Assembly (NCBI GenBank): GCA_900547125.1
Contig: URFU01000040.1
Coordinates: 1 to 16,118 of the forward strand
DNA length: 16,118 nucleotides
From: an uncultured Collinsella sp.
Lineage (GTDB): Bacteria; Actinomycetota; Coriobacteriia; Coriobacteriales; Coriobacteriaceae
Direction of reading: 5' to 3'
Below are positions 1-6,339 of this stretch, one piece after another. The first letter of the stretch is position 1. Each line of letters opens with the position of its first letter. Position numbers and translations under genes: made by a program. The notes under the pieces were generated by a model. The model was not told the DNA's origin and searched no databases. It was given only the letters and a program-made list of their open reading frames with translations.

Positions 1-1
1 C

Positions 2-697
2 GGCAATTTTGGCCTTGAGATTTCGCCTGAGCGCCTGGTCGAGATTATGCTGGAACTGCAGGACCAGGGTGCCAACAACATCAATTTGGTGACGGCGACG
101 CACTATGCGCACCTGTTGCCTGCCGCGATTGCCGTGGCACGGATGCGCGGGCTGGTCATCCCGATCGTCTACAACACGAGTGGTTACGAGCGTGCGAGTG
201 CCGTGGCGGCGCTGGGCGACCTGGTCGATGTGTGGCTCACCGACTTTAAATATGCCGATGCGGGGCTTGCACAGTCGCTCTCCCACATTAAGGACTACCC
301 GCGTGTGGCCGTGTCGGGCCTGGCGCAAATGGCGCGCGAGATTGAGCGCCGCGGGGGAGAGCTGGTGGACGATGACGGGCTCATGAAGCGCGGCATGATC
401 GTGCGTCACCTGGTGCTGCCGGGGCATGCGGACGATTCGTGTCGCGTGTTGGACCTGGTGTGGCAGACGGTGGGCGATGTGCCGATCTCGGTCATGAACC
501 AGTACACGCCCAATGCGCTCATGCGCGAGCGGGGCGGCGACCTGGCACGAGCCGTGACGCGCGATGAGTACGAGCAGGTGCTCGACCATGCCGACGACCT
601 GGGCTTTACAACGATGTTCTGGCAAGAGGGCGGCGCGGTAGACGAGAGCTTTACCCCGGCCTTCGACACCACCGGCGTCCTCACCAGCGCAAAGTAG
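2..697 (+). CDS. Radical SAM protein, PflX-like (3' part only)
   Basis: The open frame enters from the left edge and ends at TAG 695-697, so the N-terminus is missing, including the CxxxCxxC cluster-binding motif expected of the family. About 231 residues remain. Stretches such as NINLVTATHY, YNTSGYE, LTDFKYAD, RHLVLPG and MNQYTPN follow the order seen in COG1313 (PflX, a pyruvate formate-lyase activating enzyme-like radical SAM group). Known for the family: a [4Fe-4S] cluster cleaves S-adenosylmethionine, but the physiological substrate is not established. The protein is probably soluble and cytoplasmic. The first ATG in the window (47) is internal and is not the start. An rRNA-free, tRNA-containing intergenic region follows, so the gene is likely the last of its transcript. 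The family assignment is fairly secure; the substrate cannot be told from the sequence. Confidence 0.85.
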   Translation, partial: GNFGLEISPERLVEIMLELQDQGANNINLVTATHYAHLLPAAIAVARMRGLVIPIVYNTSGYERASAVAALGDLVDVWLTDFKYADAGLAQSLSHIKDYPRVAVSGLAQMAREIERRGGELVDDDGLMKRGMIVRHLVLPGHADDSCRVLDLVWQTVGDVPISVMNQYTPNALMRERGGDLARAVTRDEYEQVLDHADDLGFTTMFWQEGGAVDESFTPAFDTTGVLTSAK

Positions 698-705
698 CGC
701 GTTCG

Positions 706-787
706 CCGATGATTTGTCTGGGACGGGGATTAAAAAATCATTCGGTTCACAATGATTTTTTAATCCCCGTCCCAGAAAAATCATCGG
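706..787. repeat. Long inverted repeat, 37-bp arms, GGGACGGGG core
   Basis: Left arm 706-742 and right arm 751-787 are complementary over 37 bp with a single mismatch (716/777) around an 8-base loop (743-750). The core reads TGGGACGGGGATT on one arm. A third, solitary copy of the core (ATCCCCGTCCCA) lies at 819-830. The element begins 9 bases after the radical SAM stop codon, so the hairpin could act as a terminator, with T-rich sequence inside the arms. It resembles REP/BIME-type palindromes more than a classical terminator because the arms are so long. Confidence 0.85.
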
Positions 788-850
788 GAGGATCGCTTGC
801 TCGAAAGGTAGTCAAAATATCCCCGTCCCAAAAAGACTGGTTATTGGGCG

Positions 851-878
851 TTGACAGTTGGCGAGCCGTAGGTAAAAT
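851..878 (+). promoter_or_regulatory. Promoter of the tRNA-Ala gene
   Basis: A perfect -35 box TTGACA (851-856) and a -10 box TAAAAT (873-878) are separated by 16 bases. The predicted start near 885 lies about 7 bases before the mature tRNA 5' end at 892. The position in front of a stable RNA gene supports the call. Confidence 0.75.
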
Positions 879-891
879 ATCAACTTGTCCT

Positions 892-964
892 GGGGACGTA
901 GCTCAGTTGGGAGAGCGCTGCCGTCGCATGGCAGAGGCCGAGGGTTCGACTCCCTTCGTCTCCA
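892..964 (+). tRNA. tRNA-Ala (anticodon CGC)
   Basis: A full cloverleaf can be drawn by hand. The acceptor stem is 892-898 with 957-963, the D-arm 901-916, the anticodon stem 918-922 with 930-934, and the T-arm 940-956 with loop TTCGACT. The anticodon at 925-927 is CGC, reading GCG. The acceptor stem carries the G3-U70 wobble pair (894 with 961), the identity element of alanyl-tRNA synthetase. The discriminator is A964. The next bases are CCC, so the CCA end is not encoded and must be added after transcription. It is a single-gene unit with its own promoter and terminator. Confidence 0.96.
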
Positions 965-978
965 CCCTTGGATTTGAT

Positions 979-1010
979 AAGCCGCTGACATTGTGTCGGC
1001 GGCTTTTTTT
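979..1010 (+). terminator. Rho-independent terminator of the tRNA unit
   Basis: A 12-bp stem (979-990 with 994-1005, one G-T wobble) with a 3-base loop runs directly into a run of seven T (1004-1010). It lies 14 bases after the tRNA. This is a textbook intrinsic terminator. Confidence 0.92.
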
Positions 1011-1029
1011 AAAAAGAAAGGGCGGTATC

Positions 1030-1488
1030 ATGGCCGAGCTTGAGTCCCAACCATTGTCCGACGAGGAGCGCGCCGAGTTGGAAGAGCTCCGCGCCGAGAA
1101 GGCCCGCCGCGAGGCTCAGGAAGAGGCTCGTCGCGAGCGTGAGGAGCTGGCTGCCTTGCGTGCGGAGCGCGCGAAGGCCCAGGAGGCCGCCGCGAATGCC
1201 GCATCCGAGCGCAAGCCCGCGCCCGCGCCCAAGCCCGCCGCCGCGAAGCCTGCGCCTGCCGCGCCCAAGCCTCAGCCTAAGAAAGCCGCCCGCCCCAAGC
1301 CCGCCGAGCCCGCGCCGAGCCGTGACGAGATGACGTTTGCCCAGCGCATGGTCACCTCCAAGGAGCCCACGGCCGAGGGCGAGATTCCCGGTATGGCCCC
1401 GGCTCAAAAAATCATCATCGTGCTCGCCTTGGTCGCGTTTGTCGTCTTTATGGGTTACACGATCATGACCAGCATCGGCTTGCTCTAA
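1030..1488 (+). CDS. Hypothetical coiled-coil, Ala/Pro/Lys-rich protein with C-terminal membrane helix
   Basis: This is a 152-residue protein in three visible parts. Residues ~8-60 are a highly charged Glu/Arg/Ala heptad-rich helix, almost certainly coiled coil. Residues ~61-98 are an Ala-Pro-Lys linker of low complexity. Residues ~128-147 are one hydrophobic helix (IIIVLALVAFVVFMGYTI) close to the C-terminus. This arrangement fits a tail-anchored or single-pass protein with its N-terminus in the cytoplasm. The ATG at 1030 is preceded by a purine-rich AGAAAGGGCGG ribosome-binding site. The same frame is open upstream to 709, but that stretch crosses the tRNA and its terminator and cannot be coding. 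I recognise no named family. Comparable coiled-coil/PAK-rich/membrane proteins are often called hypothetical or TolA-like, but no TolA domain can be seen. Confidence 0.8.
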   Translation: MAELESQPLSDEERAELEELRAEKARREAQEEARREREELAALRAERAKAQEAAANAASERKPAPAPKPAAAKPAPAAPKPQPKKAARPKPAEPAPSRDEMTFAQRMVTSKEPTAEGEIPGMAPAQKIIIVLALVAFVVFMGYTIMTSIGLL

Positions 1489-1499
1489 CCGATTTGAAT

Positions 1500-1514
1500 C
1501 GGGCATCATGCCCG
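1500..1514 (+). other. Short hairpin in the leader before pncB
   Basis: CGGGCA (1500-1505) pairs perfectly with TGCCCG (1509-1514) around a 3-base loop, 12 bases after the stop of the preceding gene. It lacks a T-run, so it is at best a weak terminator or a processing structure. Nothing else is seen in the 84-base gap. Confidence 0.35.
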
Positions 1515-1572
1515 AACACTTTGCCCTCGTCCAACCCTCAACTTCTGCACAACGCATCCGAAAGGTCGCCCC

Positions 1573-3078
1573 ATGGCTTTGACCGATATCTCTCATCCCA
1601 CCGACATTGCAATGCTCACCGATCTGTACGAGCTCACTATGGCCCAGGGCCTGTGGGAGAGCGGCAAGGCCAATGAGCAGGGTTGTTTTACCGCGTTTTA
1701 CCGCGACCATCCCTTTGGTAGCGCCTACGCCGTCATGTGCGGCACCGCCGAGCTGCCTGAGCTGGTCGAGAACCTGCGCTTTACGCCCGAGGATATCGAC
1801 TACCTCGCCTCGCTCCAGGCCCCGGCCGGCGGCGCGATGTTCAAGCCTGGATTCCTCGACTACCTGCGCGATTTTCGTGCGCATGTAAATATCGACGCCG
1901 TCCCTGAGGGCGAGCTCGTCTTTCCGCGCGAGCCCATGGTGCGCGTCACCGGCCCCTCGCTGGAGTGCCAGCTGCTCGAGACGGCGCTACTCAACATCGT
2001 CGGCTTCCAGACGCTTGTCGCCACCAAGACGGCGCGCGTGGTGCTGGCAGCGGACGGCCGTCCCGTGGCCGAGTTTGGCCTGCGCCGCGCCCAGGGTCCC
2101 GATGGCGGTCTGGCCGTTGCGCGCGCGAGCTACGTTGCCGGCTGCTCGTCCACGTCTAACGTGCTTGCCGGGCGCCGCTACGGTATTCCCGTCTTTGGCA
2201 CGCATGCGCACAGCTGGGTGATGAGCTTCGATTCCGAGCTCGAGGCCTTCCGTGCCTTTGCCAAGTCGAGCCCCAAGAACTGTACGCTGCTCATCGACAC
2301 CTACGATGTGCGCGAGGGCTGCGAGCATGCCATTACGGTTGCCAAGGAGATGGAGGCGGTGTGCGAGCGTCTTTCGGCCAGTCGCATCGACTCGGGCGAC
2401 CTCGCTATACTCTCCAAGTATGTGCGCGGCCGTTTTGATGCCGAGGGCTTGCCCTATGTGGGGATCTCGGTTTCCAACGATCTGGACGAGTACACGATTC
2501 AGTCGCTGCTCGACCAGGGCGCTCCCATCGATAGCTTTGGCGTGGGTACCAAGCTCGCGACCTGCTACGACCAGCCGGCGCTGGGCGGCGTGTACAAGCT
2601 TTCCGCCCGCCGTGCGAGCGAGACGGACCCGTGGACGCCGGTGGTTAAGCTCTCCGAGCAGCCCTACAAGCGCACGATCCCGGGCGTGCAGCGCGTGCGC
2701 CGCTATTACGATGGCTTTGGCGGCCCGATCTGCGACATGATCTATGACGAGGATCATCTGGCGGGGGAGGGCGCCGCGCGCGGCAATACCCTCGTGGCCG
2801 TGAACGATGCCGCCCTGGTGACCGACGTTTCCGAGCTTGAGTATCGCGAGCTGCTGGCGCCGATCGTGCGCGATGGCAGTGCCGTTGCCCCGCGCGAGAG
2901 CATTGAGGACGCACGCGAGCGTTGCACCTGGGCACTGGACCATCTTGATCCGGTCTACAAGCGTTTCCTGTACCCGCAGACCTATGTGGTGGGCATGGAG
3001 CAGGGCCTGGCACAGGTGCGCGACGAGCTCGTGCGCAAGAACATGGCCGCGGCTTCGGCCTTCCCCTGGGCAAAATGA
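1573..3078 (+). CDS. pncB: Nicotinate phosphoribosyltransferase
   Basis: The 501-residue protein has the full length of the family. It catalyses nicotinate + PRPP (+ ATP) to nicotinate mononucleotide, the entry step of the Preiss-Handler NAD salvage route, in the cytoplasm. Visible marks are DLYELTMAQGLW (17-28) at the N-terminus, the FGLRRAQGPDGG segment (168-179), FGTHAHSWVMSF (208-219), whose AH pair holds the histidine (H213) that is phosphorylated in studied homologues, RIDSGDLA (271-278), and the phosphate-binding FGVGTKLAT (322-330). The ATG at 1573 has GAAAGG 7 bases upstream. A hairpin overlaps the stop codon. The downstream gene is proB, with no metabolic link, so co-transcription is possible but not required. 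Confidence 0.95.
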   Translation: MALTDISHPTDIAMLTDLYELTMAQGLWESGKANEQGCFTAFYRDHPFGSAYAVMCGTAELPELVENLRFTPEDIDYLASLQAPAGGAMFKPGFLDYLRDFRAHVNIDAVPEGELVFPREPMVRVTGPSLECQLLETALLNIVGFQTLVATKTARVVLAADGRPVAEFGLRRAQGPDGGLAVARASYVAGCSSTSNVLAGRRYGIPVFGTHAHSWVMSFDSELEAFRAFAKSSPKNCTLLIDTYDVREGCEHAITVAKEMEAVCERLSASRIDSGDLAILSKYVRGRFDAEGLPYVGISVSNDLDEYTIQSLLDQGAPIDSFGVGTKLATCYDQPALGGVYKLSARRASETDPWTPVVKLSEQPYKRTIPGVQRVRRYYDGFGGPICDMIYDEDHLAGEGAARGNTLVAVNDAALVTDVSELEYRELLAPIVRDGSAVAPRESIEDARERCTWALDHLDPVYKRFLYPQTYVVGMEQGLAQVRDELVRKNMAAASAFPWAK

Positions 3079-3110
3079 TCCGAAGGGGACGGAGGAAAAC
3101 GGATCATTTT
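3072..3110. repeat. REP-like inverted repeat overlapping the pncB stop codon
   Basis: AAAATGATCCG (3072-3082) and CGGATCATTTT (3100-3110) are perfectly complementary over 11 bp around a 17-base loop containing GGGGACGGAGG. The pncB stop codon TGA (3076-3078) is part of the left arm. The GGGACGG core is shared with the repeat at 706-787. The hairpin ends in TTTT, so it may also terminate transcription before proB. Confidence 0.75.
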
Positions 3111-3146
3111 CTCGCCCGCCTGCTCAACATTCGATTGGTTTGACGT

Positions 3147-4274
3147 ATGACGACTTCTTATAAAACGATGGTGGTAAAGATCGGTTCGTCCACGGTGGTG
3201 GGCTCCGACGGCAAGGTCAACCGCGCCTTTATCGGCGGGCTTGCCGATCAGGCCGCAGCCCTGCGCAAACTCGGTTGGCGCCTGGTCGTGGTGAGCTCGG
3301 GCGCTATCGCCTGCGGCTATCCCGTGTTGGGCTTCGACCGCAAGCCGGTCGGCGACCTGCCGAGCCTGCAGGCCTGCGCCTCGGCCGGTCAGTGTATCAT
3401 CTCGTCGGCCTACGACGAGGAGTTTCATGCGCGCGACCTGCTCACCTCGCTCGTACTGCTCACGCGCCACGATACGGCCCGCCGCACGTCCTACCTGCAC
3501 GCACGTGACGCCCTGCTGCGCCTGGTGGAGCTTGGCGTGGTGCCTGTTGTCAACGAGAACGATACCGTTACTGTCGACGAGATCAAGTTTGGCGACAACG
3601 ACACGCTGGCGGCGCTCGTAAGCTGCTTGGTTTCTGCCGATCTGTGCGTGACGCTCTCGGACATCGATGGGCTCTATACCGCCAATCCGCATGAGGACCC
3701 AACGGCCGAGTTTGTCCCGGTCGTGCATAAGATCGATGCCAAGATCATCGCCTCGGCGGGCGATTCTTCCACATCGGTGGGCACGGGCGGCATGATTACC
3801 AAGATCCGCGCGAGCCGCATTCTGATGACGGCGGGCATTCAGAGCGTTATCTGCTCGGGCGAGGAGCCCGATGCGCTCGTGCGCCTCGCTCGCGGCGAGA
3901 GTGTGGGCACGCTGTTCGATCCGCCGGCGGAGCGTCTGGACATTGCGCCCCGCAAGCTGTGGATCGCGCTGGGCGACAAGGCGCATGGCTCGGTGATGGT
4001 CGATGACGGCGCCGCGAAGGCGCTGGTCAGCCGTGGTTCTTCTTTGCTTGCGGTGGGTATTCGCGAGGTCGATGGCGCGTTTGCCGAGGGCGATGTGCTC
4101 GACGTGTGCGACCCGAGCGGCATGGTTGTCGCCCGAGGTATCGCCGAGGCCGATTCGGACGTGCTGGAGCTTGCAGCCGGACGCCGCCAGGACCAGATTG
4201 CCGGCAACCGCCTGCTGGCAGACCTGGCCGAGAAGCCCGCGATTCATCGAGATAATTTAATCGTCTTCGCCTAA
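3147..4274 (+). CDS. proB: Glutamate 5-kinase (AAK domain + PUA domain)
   Basis: The protein phosphorylates L-glutamate with ATP to gamma-glutamyl phosphate, the first and feedback-inhibited step of proline synthesis. It has 375 residues, the usual two-domain length. Amino acid kinase domain: KIGSS (11-15), VSSGAI (49-54), NENDTV (137-142), FGDND (148-152), SDIDGLY (171-177), GTGGMITK (212-219). PUA domain: about 270-360, with RKLWIALG and VDDGAAKAL. No clear Shine-Dalgarno sequence precedes the ATG at 3147, and a second ATG seven codons on would still keep the KIGSS motif, so the start is slightly uncertain. The usual partner proA does not follow. The gap to pncB is 68 bases and contains the repeat at 3072-3110. 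Confidence 0.95.
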   Translation: MTTSYKTMVVKIGSSTVVGSDGKVNRAFIGGLADQAAALRKLGWRLVVVSSGAIACGYPVLGFDRKPVGDLPSLQACASAGQCIISSAYDEEFHARDLLTSLVLLTRHDTARRTSYLHARDALLRLVELGVVPVVNENDTVTVDEIKFGDNDTLAALVSCLVSADLCVTLSDIDGLYTANPHEDPTAEFVPVVHKIDAKIIASAGDSSTSVGTGGMITKIRASRILMTAGIQSVICSGEEPDALVRLARGESVGTLFDPPAERLDIAPRKLWIALGDKAHGSVMVDDGAAKALVSRGSSLLAVGIREVDGAFAEGDVLDVCDPSGMVVARGIAEADSDVLELAAGRRQDQIAGNRLLADLAEKPAIHRDNLIVFA

Positions 4275-4402
4275 CGGGTCGACGCTGCGCGCCGTCCAGA
4301 GCGACAATTTGTCATTCAAAAGGTGAGGCATGACCAACAGATCTATGCCTAACCAATTGACGCTGCAAACGCCCCTAAGCGGCAATCTGACGTTCAATCG
4401 TC

Positions 4403-4435
4403 GGGCATGGCCAAAAGGCCTATGCCCTCCTCTTT
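4403..4435 (+). terminator. Possible terminator downstream of proB
   Basis: GGGCATGGCC (4403-4412), an AAAA loop and GGCC-T-ATGCCC (4417-4427) form a 10-bp stem with one bulged T, followed by a pyrimidine stretch with TTT at 4432-4434. It lies ~130 bases after proB. The T-run is short, so the call is tentative. The rest of 4275-4609 holds no convincing gene: short frames start there but have no ribosome-binding site or recognisable composition. Confidence 0.4.
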
Positions 4436-4502
4436 CACGTCACCTTGCTCGCTCTGGCGGGCTCTCGCTGACTTTTGTCCGACCTGCGGCATTCTCCCTT
4501 TT

Positions 4503-4533
4503 TGGTGCAATGGGGTCAGGTTAGTTTGCACCA
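4503..4533. repeat. REP-like hairpin with GGGGTCAGG core
   Basis: TGGTGCAA (4503-4510) and TTGCACCA (4526-4533) are perfectly complementary around a 15-base loop that reads GGGGTCAGGTTAG. The layout (short word, GGGGTCAGG core, complementary word) is the same as at 3072-3110 and 15023-15047. Confidence 0.6.
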
Positions 4534-4609
4534 TTACGTTGGTTTTGCCTGCGATACTTTTGTCAAAGTGATATCAGGCATTCATCTGGCGTTTTCGACG
4601 TTTCGCCTA

Positions 4610-4792
4610 TTAGAGCCAGTCCATCTCCTTACCATAATGGTCCGAATAGGCGCTACGCTTGAGTTCTTCATCGCTCGCTGGCCACGCGTTGGACACGTCG
4701 ATTCCCGATTCATGGCAAGCGGTGGCGAACAGCTTCGACCCCTGATCGATTAGTTGAGACCTGCCCTCGGTCTTCTCGTCTTCGGCTTGCAT
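4610..4792 (-). CDS. Small hypothetical protein abutting the M18 aminopeptidase
   Basis: This 60-residue frame has an ATG that follows the aminopeptidase TAA without a single intervening base, an arrangement that allows translation by re-initiating ribosomes. The product is acidic and hydrophilic (MQAEDEKTEG at the start, DEELKRSAYSDHYGKEMDWL at the end) with no membrane segment. I do not recognise a family. Support is the exact stop-start junction and the protein-like composition of the C-terminal half. Against it, no strong ribosome-binding site is visible within the last codons of the upstream gene (GGAG lies too far back). Its stop codon is part of a hairpin (4604-4611 with 4645-4652). 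Confidence 0.45.
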   Translation of the reverse strand: MQAEDEKTEGRSQLIDQGSKLFATACHESGIDVSNAWPASDEELKRSAYSDHYGKEMDWL

Positions 4793-6178
4793 TTAGAGCT
4801 CTACGCTTTCGGCTCCGTTGATGGTTAGGTTGCGCTCGTAGAAGGCCGTGAGGGCGCGGATGGCGTACATCACGTCGCGCACGCCGCCGGTCTCGTAGCT
4901 CGAGTGCATAGCCAGCTGCGGCAGGCCCACGTCCACGGCATGCATGCTCGCCTGCATATTGGACAGATTGCCGAGCGTGGAGCCGCCGGCCATATCGCTC
5001 TTGTTGGCGAAGGCCTGCGTGGGCACGTCGGCGTCATCGCAGATGGCCTGGAACACCGCGCGGCTAAAGGCATCGGTGCAGTAGTGCTGGTTGGCCGCCT
5101 CCTTGATGACGATGCCGCCGTTAAGCACGACCTGGTTGCGGGCATCGCACTTCTCGGCGTGGTTGGGGTGCACGGCATGTGCATTGTCGCAGCTTACAAG
5201 CATCGAGGCGGCAAGTGCGCGATGGTACGACTCGTCGTCAAAGCCCAGCGATCCGTTAATGCGGCGCAGCGCGTCGGCCAAGAACGTCGACATGGCGCCC
5301 TGCTTGGTCTCGGAGCCAACCTCCTCGTTATCGAAGCAGCAAAAGACCGAAACGTCGTGCGCGTTCTCGGCACCCAAAAATGCCTGCAGCGAGGTGTAGG
5401 CGCAGGCCAGGTCGTCGAGCTTGGGCGTCGAGATAAACTCGTCGGCCCAGCCCCAAATGCGCGCATCCTGACGATTGACCAGGAACAGATCGCGGCCCAG
5501 GATCTGCTCGGGCTCAACGTCCAGCTCGTCGGCGACCAGAGCGTCAAAGTCGCCCTGCTTAAGATCGCCGGCGCTGATGAGCGGGCACAGGTCAACGGCT
5601 CGGTTGGGAGCAAAGCCCTCGTTAACGCCGCGGTTCATGTGGATAGCAAGGCTCGGGATAATAGCGACCTCGCGCTCGGTGGCAAGCAGGCGGCTCTCGA
5701 TACGGTCGCCCTCGCGCACCAGCACGCGGCCCGCGAGTGCCAGCGGACGGTCGAACCAGGTGTAGTCAATCATGCCGCCGTAGGCCTCGGTGTTCAGGCG
5801 CAGCGTCTCGCCCGCGCCATCGAGCTCGGGCACGGCCTTGACCTTAAACGTCGGCGAATCGCTGTGCGACGCCGTGAGCTGAAAATGATAGTCACCGGCG
5901 ACGCCGTCCTCGCCCCACGTCGCGGCCAGGTCCTCGCCCACCTTAAAGGCAACAACGCTCGAGGTGTTGCGCTGCGTGTAATAACGCCCGCCCGGTTCGA
6001 TGTCCCACGCCGCATTCTCGGGCAGGTAGGTAAAGCCCGCCTCGTCGAGCTCGGCCATAATGGTCGCCGCCGCATGGAACATACTGGGGCATGCCTCGAT
6101 AAAGTCGATAAGGTCGTTGGCAGCCTCGATATCATCGGCCGTCACATGCGCGCGCTCGGGCGTTTCCTGATCCGTCAT
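4793..6178 (-). CDS. M18 family aminopeptidase
   Basis: This is a cytoplasmic, zinc-dependent metallo-aminopeptidase of the aspartyl aminopeptidase family. It removes N-terminal residues, typically acidic ones, from peptides. It has 461 residues from the chosen start, a normal length. Visible metal and catalytic positions: H105 in TASHSDSPTFK, D255 in KLDDL, E285/E286 in DNEEVGS, D331 in SCDNAHAVHPNH, and H425 in MHSSYETGG. The start at 6178 is preferred because AAAGGGGAG lies 3-11 bases upstream. The frame is open to 6289, but that extension has no ribosome-binding site. The gene is transcribed away from the amide hydrolase at 6340, and the 160-base gap must hold both promoters. A TATGCT on the minus strand near 6218 could be its -10 box. 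Confidence 0.95.
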   Translation of the reverse strand: MTDQETPERAHVTADDIEAANDLIDFIEACPSMFHAAATIMAELDEAGFTYLPENAAWDIEPGGRYYTQRNTSSVVAFKVGEDLAATWGEDGVAGDYHFQLTASHSDSPTFKVKAVPELDGAGETLRLNTEAYGGMIDYTWFDRPLALAGRVLVREGDRIESRLLATEREVAIIPSLAIHMNRGVNEGFAPNRAVDLCPLISAGDLKQGDFDALVADELDVEPEQILGRDLFLVNRQDARIWGWADEFISTPKLDDLACAYTSLQAFLGAENAHDVSVFCCFDNEEVGSETKQGAMSTFLADALRRINGSLGFDDESYHRALAASMLVSCDNAHAVHPNHAEKCDARNQVVLNGGIVIKEAANQHYCTDAFSRAVFQAICDDADVPTQAFANKSDMAGGSTLGNLSNMQASMHAVDVGLPQLAMHSSYETGGVRDVMYAIRALTAFYERNLTINGAESVEL

Positions 6179-6339
6179 GCTCTCCCCTTTCGCTGGGTTG
6201 ATGGTCCCCTCCAGCATACCCCGCCACGCCAGCGCCGCACTCTTCATTCCGTGCTTAATTCCGCGCCACTCACCAAGTTGAGCCATCATGCCCGCGCTCC
6301 TTTTGCGACAATTGCGCTAACAGGACGAGAGGAGCCGTC

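Noticed and set aside
709..1029. In-frame upstream extension of the 1030-1488 gene
   Set aside because: It would translate through the inverted repeat, the tRNA-Ala gene and its terminator. ATG 1030 has its own ribosome-binding site.
2982..4247. Long minus-strand open frame opposite proB
   Set aside because: Low-complexity product, no ribosome-binding site, and it overlaps pncB, the repeat and proB. proB motifs are intact on the plus strand.
4275..4470. Riboswitch or structured leader
   Set aside because: Several small hairpins can be drawn, but no known aptamer core is recognised and no gene follows on the plus strand.
4330..4524. Short plus-strand frame after proB
   Set aside because: No ribosome-binding site; the region consists of hairpins, and the product resembles no protein.
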